Of a stretch of 64,000 nt of DNA, positions 15,685-24,731 are shown in pieces. The notes under the pieces were generated by a model. That model ran no database searches. It was given only the letters and a program-made list of their open reading frames with translations, and was not told the DNA's origin. The position numbers and the translations under genes are program-made. The stretch is taken from contig JAEUIH010000017.1 in assembly GCA_016795105.1 (NCBI GenBank), positions 1-64,000 of the forward strand. The letters run 5' to 3'. Source of the stretch: Planctomyces sp. Lineage in GTDB: Bacteria; Planctomycetota; Planctomycetia; Planctomycetales; Planctomycetaceae. The number at the start of each line of letters is the position of its first letter. Position 1 is the first letter of the stretch.

Positions 15685-18146
15685 AAACTGCTTTACGAAT
15701 TGTTCACAAGCCCGCAATCCGGCTGTTGATGGCCGCTTTCGCCGCGTGCATTGCTTCAAAGGTGGCTCTGTGCGGAGCTTCCGATCAAACCACGTCGGAT
15801 TCACTTCAGATCCTTCCCCGGGATTTGGTTTTGTCCGACGCGTCCGATACTCATCGACTACTGTTGTCGGCTCTATCAGCGGATGGAAGTCATCAGGATT
15901 TGACGGCAGCCGCACAATGGTCTGTCAAAAATCCTGCAATCGCGGAGATTCGCGAAGGGCGAATCTATCCTGTCTCCGACGGGACGACGGAAGTGGAAGC
16001 TGTCATTAACGGTGTGAGTAAAACAGCAACTGTGAAAGTCGTCAATTCAGGCGCAGTACCGAATCTCAGCTTCCGCACCGATGTCCTTGCGATTCTCACT
16101 AAGGCCGGATGCAATTCCGGAAAGTGCCACGGTGCTGCTTCCGGTAAAGATGGGTTTCGACTCAGTCTGTTCGGATACGATCCGCCGGGCGACCATTATC
16201 GGCTGACACGAGAAATGAATGGTCGTCGAATCAACACAGCGTCCCCGGAAACCTGTCTGTTCATTGCGAAAGCGCTTGGAAATGTTGATCACACTGGCGG
16301 TGGTCCAATTGTCGAAGACACTCCGCACTATCAGGTTCTTATTGACTGGATCAACAATGGAGCTGCCGGAGATACCTCAGAGACGCCTGTTCCCACTGGA
16401 ATTAAAGTTTATCCTGAAAATGCGGTGTTTGCTTCCGACAACAAGACTCAACAACTGATCGTTCTTGCCGAATTCAACGATGGGTCCGTTCGGGACGTCA
16501 CTGACCGAGCAGTATTCCTGAGCAACAACGATGCGGCGGCCAGTGTTGCGGTTGATGGAGTCGTTCATGCGAACGGTCGCGGGTCCGCATTTGTGATGGC
16601 TCGATTCGATCAGTATACCGAAGGCTGCTCGATCATAGTTCGACCGGGGGTCCCTTATCAGTTTCCCGACATTCCGGCTGAAAACAAGGTAGATGAACTG
16701 GTCTACCGTCGTTGGCAGGAACTTCACCTTCTCCCGTCAGATCTGTGCTCTGATGAAGTCTTTCTCCGACGAGCTTATCTGGACTTGACCGGCGTTCTTC
16801 CAACAGAAGCCGAGCAGACAGAATTCCTGACAGATCCATCATCCGAAAAGCGATCGGCATTGGTTGATGCTCTGATCGAACGCCCCGAGTTTACCGACAT
16901 CTGGGTCATGAAGTGGGCGGAAATGCTCCAGATTCGCACAACGAACGGAGTCAGTCCAAAGGGCCTGCTGCTTTACGACCGCTGGCTGCGTGAGCGAGTT
17001 CATCAGGGCGAAACCGTTGACCAGATCGTCCGAGAAATCCTCTCTGCGACAGGTGGAACTTTCGAAAATCCGGCAACGTCCTACTTTCAAACCGAAACGA
17101 CTCCTCAATTGCTCGCGGAGAACGTCGCCCAGTCAATGTTGGGCACCCGTATTCAGTGTGCGCAATGTCACAATCATCCATTCGACCGCTGGACGATGGA
17201 CGACTACTACGGTTTCTCTGCATTCTTCAGTCAGGTTGGTTATAAGCAGGCAAGAGATCCTCGGGAAATCATGGTATTCAATGCTGGTGAAGGGGTCCTG
17301 AAGCATCCGGTCGCCGATCGCACGGTTGTACCTACATTTCTCGGATCCGGAATCCCGGAAATCCCCGACGCAGTGGACTATCGCCGCGTCGTGGCAGACT
17401 GGATCGTGTCTGAACAAAATCCAGCCTTCGCCCGCAATCTCGCCAATGTCGTCTGGGCTCACTTCTTTGGAATTGGAATCGTTGAACCAGTCGACGATAT
17501 GCGTGTAAGCAATCCACCCTCCAATCCGGCTTTGTTGCAGGCTCTTGCCACTCAAATCACGTCAGATCAGTATGACATACGACCTGTGATTCGCATGATC
17601 TGTACTTCACGCACATATCAACTGGAAACTCGCAGGAATGAATCCAACAAACTGGATGAGCGTCACTTCTCGCATGCAAAAATTCGGCGGCTTCGAGCCG
17701 AGATTCTGCTGGACACCATCAGTCAGGTAACTGGAACAACGGACGAATTTCGAGGACTTCCGGCGGGAAGCCGTGCTGTCCATGTTCCGGACGGCCAGAC
17801 CCCAAATTACTTCCTTACGACGTTTGGTCGTTCGACTCGAAATACAAGCTGCTCATGTGAAGTCAGGACCTCTCCAACACTGTCACAGGCACTCCATCTT
17901 TTGAACGGAGAATCAACAACCGGAAAGATCAAGGAAGGTGGTGTTGTTGAGTCCCTCCTTGCGGACAACAGCGACACAACGACAGTTGTAGAAAGACTCT
18001 ACCAGAGATGTCTTTGTCGCCGCCCGACGGAGTCAGAGATGACTGCGATCAAACAGAAGATTGACTCTTCTGCTGATCGAACTCAGGCTCTTCATGACCT
18101 GTTCTGGGCATTGCTGAACTCAAACGAATTCATTTTTAATCACTGA
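15681..18146 (+). CDS. DUF1549/DUF1553 protein with Big2-like domain and cytochrome-type Cys motifs
   Basis: 821 residues with a signal peptide. Order: Big2-like Ig domain (about 30-115), a Cys motif AGCNSGKCHGAAS with a four-residue spacing, a second Ig-like stretch (about 230-315), DUF1549 (DELVYRRWQELHLLPSD onward) including a canonical CxxCH in CAQCHNHPFDRWTMDDYYG, then DUF1553 (PAFARNLANVVWAHFFGIGIVEPVDD, RTYQLETRRNESN, LHLLNGEST, LCRRPTESEM). Family members are abundant planctomycete secreted proteins of unknown activity, possibly heme proteins acting on polymers. The ATG overlaps the stop of the PPC gene. Confidence 0.88.
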   Translation: MKTALRIVHKPAIRLLMAAFAACIASKVALCGASDQTTSDSLQILPRDLVLSDASDTHRLLLSALSADGSHQDLTAAAQWSVKNPAIAEIREGRIYPVSDGTTEVEAVINGVSKTATVKVVNSGAVPNLSFRTDVLAILTKAGCNSGKCHGAASGKDGFRLSLFGYDPPGDHYRLTREMNGRRINTASPETCLFIAKALGNVDHTGGGPIVEDTPHYQVLIDWINNGAAGDTSETPVPTGIKVYPENAVFASDNKTQQLIVLAEFNDGSVRDVTDRAVFLSNNDAAASVAVDGVVHANGRGSAFVMARFDQYTEGCSIIVRPGVPYQFPDIPAENKVDELVYRRWQELHLLPSDLCSDEVFLRRAYLDLTGVLPTEAEQTEFLTDPSSEKRSALVDALIERPEFTDIWVMKWAEMLQIRTTNGVSPKGLLLYDRWLRERVHQGETVDQIVREILSATGGTFENPATSYFQTETTPQLLAENVAQSMLGTRIQCAQCHNHPFDRWTMDDYYGFSAFFSQVGYKQARDPREIMVFNAGEGVLKHPVADRTVVPTFLGSGIPEIPDAVDYRRVVADWIVSEQNPAFARNLANVVWAHFFGIGIVEPVDDMRVSNPPSNPALLQALATQITSDQYDIRPVIRMICTSRTYQLETRRNESNKLDERHFSHAKIRRLRAEILLDTISQVTGTTDEFRGLPAGSRAVHVPDGQTPNYFLTTFGRSTRNTSCSCEVRTSPTLSQALHLLNGESTTGKIKEGGVVESLLADNSDTTTVVERLYQRCLCRRPTESEMTAIKQKIDSSADRTQALHDLFWALLNSNEFIFNH

Positions 18147-18171
18147 TTGTATGAAGAACAGGTAATCTCAA

Positions 18172-19650
18172 ATGGCAACAAAAGCGAAGCCGTACTTGCA
18201 TATTGTATGCGGAATAGTCCTGAGTCTTCAGCCAGTTGTTTATGCACAGGATGCTGAGGACAAAACAGATGTTGTGAGCTGGGACCAGGTGCGTCCCGTC
18301 TTTCAAAAGCGGTGTTTTGCATGTCATCGAGGCGAGCAGGCGCGAGGCGGCCTGGACTTGTCCAGCGTTGCCGCAATTCGCGCCGGTTCGACGTCCGGAG
18401 CAGCTGTGGTCTCAGGGCATCCGGAGCAGAGTCTGATTTACACACTTCCGGCTCATCTTGAGAATCCTCAAATGCCGCCGAGTGGTAACCGAATCCCACA
18501 ACGTGAACTGGAACTGATCTCGGGCTGGATTTCCGGCGGACTCTCCGAGAAGCTCTCCAGTCCCACGACGGGTAAGGTAGACGGAGGCGAGTCGGCAGTG
18601 CTGCGAACAAACCTCACAAGGATGTCGCGTCGTCCCGTGGCGGCGGGCGACCTCGCTCGGGTCAGAACAAATCCCCTCAACCTGCGCATTAAGCCTCGCA
18701 GCCTCTCATCGGGTACATCACAAGTACTGCCGGAACTCCGGTCCGATGTCCCGCCAGTGACTGCAATGGCAACGAGCCCAACAGCGACGATTGTTGCAAT
18801 TTCGGGACATCAGCAGATCCTGCTTTTCAACTGGGAAACTGCTGAACTGGTTTCCTCGATCTCCTTTCAGCACGGAGACATCTTCAACCTGAGTTTCTCC
18901 GCAGACGGTACAATATTGATGGTGGCCGGAGGAGTCGGGGCCGCGTCGCACACACTGACGATTTACCAGGTCGACACAGGCGAGCAACTTTTTGAACACA
19001 TCGGGGAAACTGACGTCATACTTGCGGCGGATTTAACATCCGACGGGAGACTGACAGTATACGGTGGCCCTGAGCGAGTCGTTTATCTGCGAGATACTGT
19101 CAGCGGAGAGACCATTGCAGAGATCCGCAGGCACACTGACTGGGTCACTTCGGCTGCATTCAGTCCCGACGGATTGCTGGCAGCAACTGGAGATCGATTT
19201 GGGGCGGTATACGTCTGGGAAACTTCAACGGGAAAGGAGTTTCAGTTGTTTCGGGGACACATCGGAGCTATTCAGGGGCTTCACTGGAGCGACAAGGGGG
19301 ACACGTTGATCTCAACGGGGCTTGATGGCACCATCTGCACCTGGAATATGCATGATGGAAAGCTGCTCACCAAAGAGTCGGTTGCGGCAAAAGGAATTCT
19401 CTGCAGTGATCTGGTCGCCGGCACCAATCACATCATCCTGGGCAACCGCAGCCATCAACTGGAACGTCGCAGTCTCGAGGGCACGGCAATCTGGATGACA
19501 GAAATGTCAGATGAAGTGGTTCGACTCGCAGTCAGCCATGACCAACAATACGTTATTGCCGCAGACTGTCTGAGCAACGTTAGTATTTTCCGACTCTCCG
19601 ATGGTCATCGCACGACAACAATTCAACTTCCGGAACTGTCAAAAAAGTAG
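18172..19650 (+). CDS. Planctomycete-type cytochrome c domain fused to WD40 propeller
   Basis: 492 residues with a signal peptide (about 1-24). The planctomycete cytochrome C domain follows (WDQVRPVFQKRCFACHRGEQARGGLDLSS, CxxCH heme site; PQMPPSG supplies a Met that may be an axial ligand). From about residue 195 the protein is a set of WD40-like repeats (for example TDWVTSAAFSPDGLLAATGD, GAIQGLHWSDKGDTLISTGL). It starts 25 bp after the DUF1553 gene. The combination suggests an exported electron-transfer or sensing protein; the partner is unknown. Confidence 0.87.
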   Translation: MATKAKPYLHIVCGIVLSLQPVVYAQDAEDKTDVVSWDQVRPVFQKRCFACHRGEQARGGLDLSSVAAIRAGSTSGAAVVSGHPEQSLIYTLPAHLENPQMPPSGNRIPQRELELISGWISGGLSEKLSSPTTGKVDGGESAVLRTNLTRMSRRPVAAGDLARVRTNPLNLRIKPRSLSSGTSQVLPELRSDVPPVTAMATSPTATIVAISGHQQILLFNWETAELVSSISFQHGDIFNLSFSADGTILMVAGGVGAASHTLTIYQVDTGEQLFEHIGETDVILAADLTSDGRLTVYGGPERVVYLRDTVSGETIAEIRRHTDWVTSAAFSPDGLLAATGDRFGAVYVWETSTGKEFQLFRGHIGAIQGLHWSDKGDTLISTGLDGTICTWNMHDGKLLTKESVAAKGILCSDLVAGTNHIILGNRSHQLERRSLEGTAIWMTEMSDEVVRLAVSHDQQYVIAADCLSNVSIFRLSDGHRTTTIQLPELSKK

Positions 19651-19697
19651 TTCGGAACAAACAAGAGCCAAATATTGAAATCTAATTGGTGATAAGC

Positions 19698-20951
19698 ATG
19701 CTGACGAGATTTATCGGTACATCACTGGCTGCACTCTCGCTGTTGTCAGGCACCTTTTGGCCTGCCACTGAAGGAAGTGACTGGCCATCCTGGCGAGGGA
19801 GTCGAGGCGACGGGATTCAGCGAGATGCGAATCCGCCCGTCAAATGGAGCCCGGACAGCAACATCACGTGGCGCACTGCGGTGCCTGGTCGAGGACGATC
19901 GTCGCCGATTGTTGTCGGCATGAACGTGATCCTCACGACAGGTGTGGAAGATGACCAATCGCGTCGAGTACTCTGTTTCGATACCGAATCCGGCAACCTG
20001 AAGTGGAATACCGTCGTTCATAACGGGCCCGGCGGCCAGATGCACCGCGACAATACCACGGCCTCTTCAACACCTGCATCTGACGGCGAACGAATCTTTG
20101 CAGCGTTTGTGGATGACCAGGGAATGACGGTTGCCGCCCTCAGCATGAACGGCGAACTTCTGTGGAAGAAACACCCGGGAACGTACTTTTCAAATCATGG
20201 TTTTGCCGCCTCACCCGTATTGTTCGAACAGGGCGTCATCGTCAACGGGCATCAGGATGGAACAGCATTTGTTGTGATGCTGGACCAGAAGACCGGAGAT
20301 GAAGTTTGGCGATACACTCCCGAAGTTCACCTGCGTTCATTTTCAACTCCTGTACTGACAAAGTATCGGGATCAGGATCAACTCATCCTGACCGGAGCCT
20401 CCAGAACTCTGGCACTTAACCCACATACCGGTACACTGATCTGGAGTGTCGAAGGTCCCAGTGACAAGTTTGTATGTTCACCGTCCGTTGGCCATGATAT
20501 GGTCTTCAGCTTTGCAGGCTCTCCCGACAAGAAAGCGCTCGCAGTCAAACTTGGGGGCGAAGGGCAGGTATCTGAGTCACATGTTGTTTGGAGAAGCGAT
20601 CGAGGAATGCCCTATGTACCAACTCCTCTGCTTCACGGAGATTACCTCCATGTCATCAGTGATGGCGGTGTTTATCAGTGCATCGATGCAGTCACTGGAA
20701 AAGTTCAGCACACTGCCAGAGCACTCGGGTCCGTCTATAGCTCTCCAGTAGCCGTTAGCGATCGCATCTATCTGTTTGAAGACTCAGGACGCTGCACTGT
20801 GATCCAGAATGGCCCGAAATTCACCGTCATTGCTCAGAATGAAGTTGGTGAAGATACCTACTGCACTCCCGCTATTTCCGGAGATAGTCTCTTCGTGAGA
20901 ACCGAGTCCAATTTGCTGCGAATCGCTGAACAAAAGCCCAATGAGCCCTGA
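19698..20951 (+). CDS. Secreted PQQ-like beta-propeller protein
   Basis: 417 residues from the ATG at 19698; upstream TTG and GTG codons in frame (19686, 19689) are less likely. Signal peptide followed by SDWPSWRGSRGDGI, the usual opening of planctomycete PQQ-like (outer membrane protein assembly BamB-like) propellers, then blade motifs such as LLWKKHPGTYFSNHG, KTGDEVWRYTP, PHTGTLIWSVEG and DAVTGKVQHTARALG. No dehydrogenase-specific Cys pair is seen, so I do not assign enzyme activity. It is the last gene of the secreted run and is followed after 9 bp by the HD-domain gene. Confidence 0.82.
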   Translation: MLTRFIGTSLAALSLLSGTFWPATEGSDWPSWRGSRGDGIQRDANPPVKWSPDSNITWRTAVPGRGRSSPIVVGMNVILTTGVEDDQSRRVLCFDTESGNLKWNTVVHNGPGGQMHRDNTTASSTPASDGERIFAAFVDDQGMTVAALSMNGELLWKKHPGTYFSNHGFAASPVLFEQGVIVNGHQDGTAFVVMLDQKTGDEVWRYTPEVHLRSFSTPVLTKYRDQDQLILTGASRTLALNPHTGTLIWSVEGPSDKFVCSPSVGHDMVFSFAGSPDKKALAVKLGGEGQVSESHVVWRSDRGMPYVPTPLLHGDYLHVISDGGVYQCIDAVTGKVQHTARALGSVYSSPVAVSDRIYLFEDSGRCTVIQNGPKFTVIAQNEVGEDTYCTPAISGDSLFVRTESNLLRIAEQKPNEP

Positions 20952-20960
20952 AGGTATTCG

Positions 20961-21560
20961 ATGAGTCCGAAGATTTTAGATCGATTTGGAAGATCCATGT
21001 CAGACACGCAACCCGTAGACCAGATCCTCACCGTATTCCGAGAGAAAGGACACCGTCACTACGGGGAGAATGTCAGCGAACTGGAACACGCTCTGCAGAC
21101 AGCCGAGTTTGCTCATCAGTTCGGGGAACCGGATGCGGTGGTCCTCTCCTGCCTCCTGCATGACTATGGACACATGCTGCATGATCTCGGCGAAGATATC
21201 GCCCAGCAAGGCGTTGATGCCCAACACGAAGAGCTGGGCGCAAGACTATTGACGGAACTGTTTCCGCCTGAAATCGTGGAACCCGTGCGCCTTCATGTTG
21301 CTGCGAAACGCTATTTGTGCTGGAAAGAACCGGCTTATATCGAAGGACTGTCTACGTCGTCTCAACAAAGTCTTGAACTGCAGGGAGGACCAATGTCCGA
21401 CTCGGAAGCTGCTCAGTTCGAGGCCCTTCCGCACTTCAAAGCCGCCGTTCAGGTGCGAAAGTATGATGATATGGGAAAGGTCCCGGGCATGAAGACTGCA
21501 TCAGTCGAAAGCTACAGGGACCTCATCCAGCGGTTTTTGAAATCGCCTCCTACCCGTTAG
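20961..21560 (+). CDS. PhnZ-like HD-domain protein
   Basis: 199 residues. The HD motif is in LSCLLHDYGHMLHDL, and HEELGARLLTELFPPEIVEPVRLHVAAKRYLCW, LELQGGPMSDSEAAQFE and the final YDDMGKVPG match the PhnZ-like mixed-valence di-iron oxygenase group of HD proteins, including the upstream HYGENVSELEHALQTAE block with Tyr and Glu. PhnZ cleaves 2-amino-1-hydroxyethylphosphonate to glycine and phosphate. No PhnY or phosphonate transporter lies nearby, so the substrate may differ. GAAGGT precedes the ATG; an internal ATG at 20997 is possible. The 3' end overlaps the convergent ExbB-like gene by 11 bp. Confidence 0.78.
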   Translation: MSPKILDRFGRSMSDTQPVDQILTVFREKGHRHYGENVSELEHALQTAEFAHQFGEPDAVVLSCLLHDYGHMLHDLGEDIAQQGVDAQHEELGARLLTELFPPEIVEPVRLHVAAKRYLCWKEPAYIEGLSTSSQQSLELQGGPMSDSEAAQFEALPHFKAAVQVRKYDDMGKVPGMKTASVESYRDLIQRFLKSPPTR

Positions 21561-22404
21561 CCTGAGAGTCGTTTGCGCTGGATTTCGAGGTGCGTTTAAT
21601 CATTGATGCTCGGCGATAATCTGCGAACACGTGCTCAGCCAGCAATGCAGTTTCCGCCGACAGTTCATCGATGCGATTTCGGAAGAACGAAAAGGCGGCG
21701 AGTGATGGGATCGCCACTGCCAGACCCTGTAATGTTGTAATCAATGCGCGGTAGATACCAGGTGCCAGTTCACTCACCTGAGGATTGGCCTTCTGTTCGA
21801 ATTCCATGAATGCGAGAATCATGCCCCAAACAGTTCCCATCAATCCAAGCATGGGAGCCAGAGCACTGATCACTGACAGAAATTCGGCGCGACGAAACAG
21901 TCGTGCAGACTGTTCAACAGCCGCGTCTTCCATTGCCTTTTCTATGCTCGAATATCCAAGGCCAATTTCATCAAGCCCGGACTGAAGAACTCGGCTCAGA
22001 TAACCTGGGTACTTCTCACATAGCTTCTTTGCCTCTTCAAACTTCCGTTCCGCCAGACATCGGTGCACTTCTTCTGCCAGTCCCGGAGGCATTAAGGAAG
22101 TTCTGCGGACCGTCATGCCCTGATCAATAATCAGAGCCACCATTACGAAGCTCAGCAGGACAATGATATAACCAATGGTACCACCTGCCGCGAGCATGTC
22201 GCGTACGTTCAGAAACGATCTTCCTTCGGCGGACACCTGAACATTTCCTGTGTCCGGCGGTGTTTCCGTTGCGTCGGAGCCTGACTGAGCCATTGCAGAT
22301 GAGGCAAACAGCAGGAGAATCAAAATGCCAATTGCTGCCATCAGCTGCCGAATCAGGCTCGTCCGTGTACGAACATTCGAGACGACTGGTGAAGGATAGC
22401 GCAT
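21550..22404 (-). CDS. MotA/TolQ/ExbB-family proton channel protein
   Basis: 284 residues from the ATG at 22404; the open frame extends further upstream but that part does not look coding. A signal-like hydrophobic segment (about 18-38) is followed by the three-helix TolQ/ExbB core: MLAAGGTIGYIIVLLSFVMVALIID, EFLSVISALAPMLGLMGTVWGMILAF and IYRALITTLQGLAVAIPSLAAFSFF. The family uses proton flow to energise TonB/Tol-type transport across the outer membrane. The ExbD partner is not in the window on this strand downstream; the gene is alone and convergent with the HD gene. Confidence 0.88.
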   Translation of the reverse strand: MRYPSPVVSNVRTRTSLIRQLMAAIGILILLLFASSAMAQSGSDATETPPDTGNVQVSAEGRSFLNVRDMLAAGGTIGYIIVLLSFVMVALIIDQGMTVRRTSLMPPGLAEEVHRCLAERKFEEAKKLCEKYPGYLSRVLQSGLDEIGLGYSSIEKAMEDAAVEQSARLFRRAEFLSVISALAPMLGLMGTVWGMILAFMEFEQKANPQVSELAPGIYRALITTLQGLAVAIPSLAAFSFFRNRIDELSAETALLAEHVFADYRRASMIKRTSKSSANDSQANG

Positions 22405-22633
22405 GTGACAATCCGTTGTCTTTTCAAATGAATTCGGCTGAAAAAATGAGCGTTCAGTTTCAAATTGTAGCCGCCAACCCCGGCCGCGCAAATGCGGACA
22501 TCTGACTTTCGGCAGTTTGCCGATCACGATCAACGGCGGTACAATCATCGTGAAAGTCGAGGAGTCGATGATTTCCGCCATCGAATTCGGTGATTTTTCT
22601 ACCCCATCCCCAAAGCCTGCCCGAGGGTTCGTC

Positions 22634-23224
22634 ATGCACAGATTCCTGGTGATCCTGCAAGTTTCGGTTGTTCTCTGCTCTTCTATGCTTTCATTCTCTG
22701 CTGCGTTTGCCGACGAAGACGATGCTGAAGTCACAGCTGAACGCCAGATGGCATTTCAGGAGCAAATGGCAAATGTCGTGATGATTGGTTCATTTACAAT
22801 CGATGGCCAGTCGGACGACAAACCGCTCAAAGAAGAACGCTACGAGATCGATAGTGTCAGTCATCTGGGATCGAATCTGTGGATCTTCACAGCTCGAATC
22901 AAGTATGGAAACATCGACACGAAGCTGCCGATTACAGTTCCGGTCGAATGGGCCGGGGACACGCCAATGGTTTCACTCACAAACCAGACACTGCCTGGAC
23001 TCGGAGAAGCGTTCTCAGCACGCGTGATCTTTTATGAAAAGCGGTATGCGGGAACATGGCAGCATGGAACAGTTGGCGGACACATGTTTGGTCGTATCGA
23101 AAAGAAATCCCCAGGCGAGAAGGAACCAGCAGACGAAAAGACGCCTGGCGATAACGAAAAGAAGGATGTGCAAAAGCCAGACCAGAAGTCTTCACCCTCA
23201 ACGCCCTCCTCAGACAAAAAGTAG
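22634..23224 (+). CDS. Secreted hypothetical protein with charged tail
   Basis: 196 residues from the ATG at 22634, followed at once by a signal peptide ([19 protein letters not shown], ending near AFADE). The mature domain (about 40-155; [36 protein letters not shown]) looks like a compact beta domain conserved among planctomycetes, but I cannot name a family. The C-terminal 45 residues are Lys/Glu/Pro-rich and probably disordered. It lies 17 bp upstream of the dihydroorotase gene and is divergent from the ExbB-like gene. Confidence 0.68.
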   Translation: MHRFLVILQVSVVLCSSMLSFSAAFADEDDAEVTAERQMAFQEQMANVVMIGSFTIDGQSDDKPLKEERYEIDSVSHLGSNLWIFTARIKYGNIDTKLPITVPVEWAGDTPMVSLTNQTLPGLGEAFSARVIFYEKRYAGTWQHGTVGGHMFGRIEKKSPGEKEPADEKTPGDNEKKDVQKPDQKSSPSTPSSDKK

Positions 23225-23241
23225 TCGATAGAAGCCTGTCT

Positions 23242-24546
23242 ATGAAGACCCTCATTCGAAATGCGACCGTCGTCCTTCCGCAGGAAACAGGTCACTTTGA
23301 TGTGTTCATCGAGGACGGAAAGATCGGTGGTATTGGAACCGGACTTCCTGTCACCGCAGACGAAGTCATCAATGCAAGAGGCCTGCATCTGATTCCAGGT
23401 GTCATTGACGACCAGGTGCATTTTCGAGACCCCGGTCTCACTCACAAGGAAGACCTTATCACCGGCAGCCGCGCCTGTGCTCGAGGTGGCATTACAACAT
23501 TCCTTGAGATGCCAAATACTCGGCCTGAAACGATTACACTCGAGGCGCTCGACGCCAAACTGGCCATGGCTTCAGAAAAATGCCGCGTCAACTACGGCTT
23601 CTACGTGGGAGCAACGCCCCACAACGTTGAAGTCCTGAAGTCAGCAACTCGCACGCCAGGAATCAAAATTTTCATCGGGTCAAGTACAGGCAATCTTCTG
23701 GTTGACAGCCAGGAAGCACTTGAGCGAATCTTTGCAGAGACAACGCTGCCGATTTGTGCTCACTGTGAAGATGAATCGACTGTTCGGGAGAATTCTGCAC
23801 GAATCGGGGGCGGCCACAAGTACTCGGACCACAGCCTGATCCGAGATCATAAAGCTGCACTCATCGCAACGACTCGGGCGGTTGAACTGGCTGAACGACA
23901 TCGTCACCGATTTCATGTACTGCATGTTTCAACGGCAGAGGAAGTCGAGTTTCTGCGAACAACAAGCGACCTGATTACCGCCGAAGCGTGTCCACACCAC
24001 TTGTTCTTCAACATTGATGACTATGAGACTCTGGGTTCGCTGGTGCAGATGAATCCATCGATTAAGACAGCCAAAGACAACGAAGTCATCTGGCAGGGTC
24101 TGCTCGATGGCACGATTGAAGTGATCGCAACAGACCATGCTCCTCATCTCATGGAGGAAAAAAGGCAGCCTTACCCCAAGTCCCCATCAGGATTGCCTGC
24201 CGTTGAAAACAGCCTCGCTCTTCTCCTGAATCAGGTCAGTCTCGGGAAATGCGCAATCGAACAGGTTGTTGGGTGGATGTGCAGCGCTCCGGCCCGAGTC
24301 TGGGGAATTGCTGGTAAAGGCGAAATCCGTGAAGGGTATGATGCAGACCTCGTGCTCGCTGACCTCAATAAAACGGCCACGATCCGCAACGAAGAACAAC
24401 TGACAAAGTGCGGCTGGTCTCCCTGGCACGGAACACAGCTGACCGGATGGCCAGTCAGAACATTCGTCCATGGTGAAACTGTATTTGCAGATGGAAGCGT
24501 GATTGACAGTGTCCGAGGTCGCGAGGCGCTCTACGACCGAACCTGA
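23242..24546 (+). CDS. pyrC: Dihydroorotase
   Basis: 434 residues, full length for a class I dihydroorotase of pyrimidine biosynthesis (carbamoyl aspartate to dihydroorotate, cytoplasm). Landmarks: [28 protein letters not shown], the metal-site block [43 protein letters not shown] and the catalytic [16 protein letters not shown]. The first metal His of the usual HVHF motif is Gln here (DQVHF), a substitution I recall from other bacterial members. It follows the secreted hypothetical gene by 17 bp and is followed by a hairpin. Confidence 0.92.
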   Translation: MKTLIRNATVVLPQETGHFDVFIEDGKIGGIGTGLPVTADEVINARGLHLIPGVIDDQVHFRDPGLTHKEDLITGSRACARGGITTFLEMPNTRPETITLEALDAKLAMASEKCRVNYGFYVGATPHNVEVLKSATRTPGIKIFIGSSTGNLLVDSQEALERIFAETTLPICAHCEDESTVRENSARIGGGHKYSDHSLIRDHKAALIATTRAVELAERHRHRFHVLHVSTAEEVEFLRTTSDLITAEACPHHLFFNIDDYETLGSLVQMNPSIKTAKDNEVIWQGLLDGTIEVIATDHAPHLMEEKRQPYPKSPSGLPAVENSLALLLNQVSLGKCAIEQVVGWMCSAPARVWGIAGKGEIREGYDADLVLADLNKTATIRNEEQLTKCGWSPWHGTQLTGWPVRTFVHGETVFADGSVIDSVRGREALYDRT

Positions 24547-24570
24547 ACTGATCCTATGTACCGCTTCGTC

Positions 24571-24585
24571 CGGCAGAAACTGCCG
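24571..24585 (+). terminator. Short hairpin after pyrC
   Basis: Perfect 6 bp arms CGGCAG and CTGCCG around AAA, 24 bases past the pyrC stop, followed by ATTGTCTTT. A plausible but weak intrinsic terminator. Confidence 0.45.
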
Positions 24586-24731
24586 ATTGTCTTTCAGCGT
24601 CCGGCTGACAGAATCCAGGAAACAGCAATCCCGCCTATGAGTCACTGCAGGTCTGCGATACAACCCGCGGCAGTTGGTCTTCACCGGCCAACCGTTGGTG
24701 ATTAGCGGGTATAGTTGAAAAGGATTCGCAC

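Noticed and set aside
22405-22734. Upstream extension of the ExbB/TolQ-like gene
   Set aside because: The extra 110 residues are not protein-like and lie antisense to the start of the secreted hypothetical gene; the ATG at 22404 precedes a normal signal segment.
24540-24731. tRNA or riboswitch before the ABC genes
   Set aside because: Only a 6 bp hairpin is present; no cloverleaf or conserved aptamer pattern was seen.
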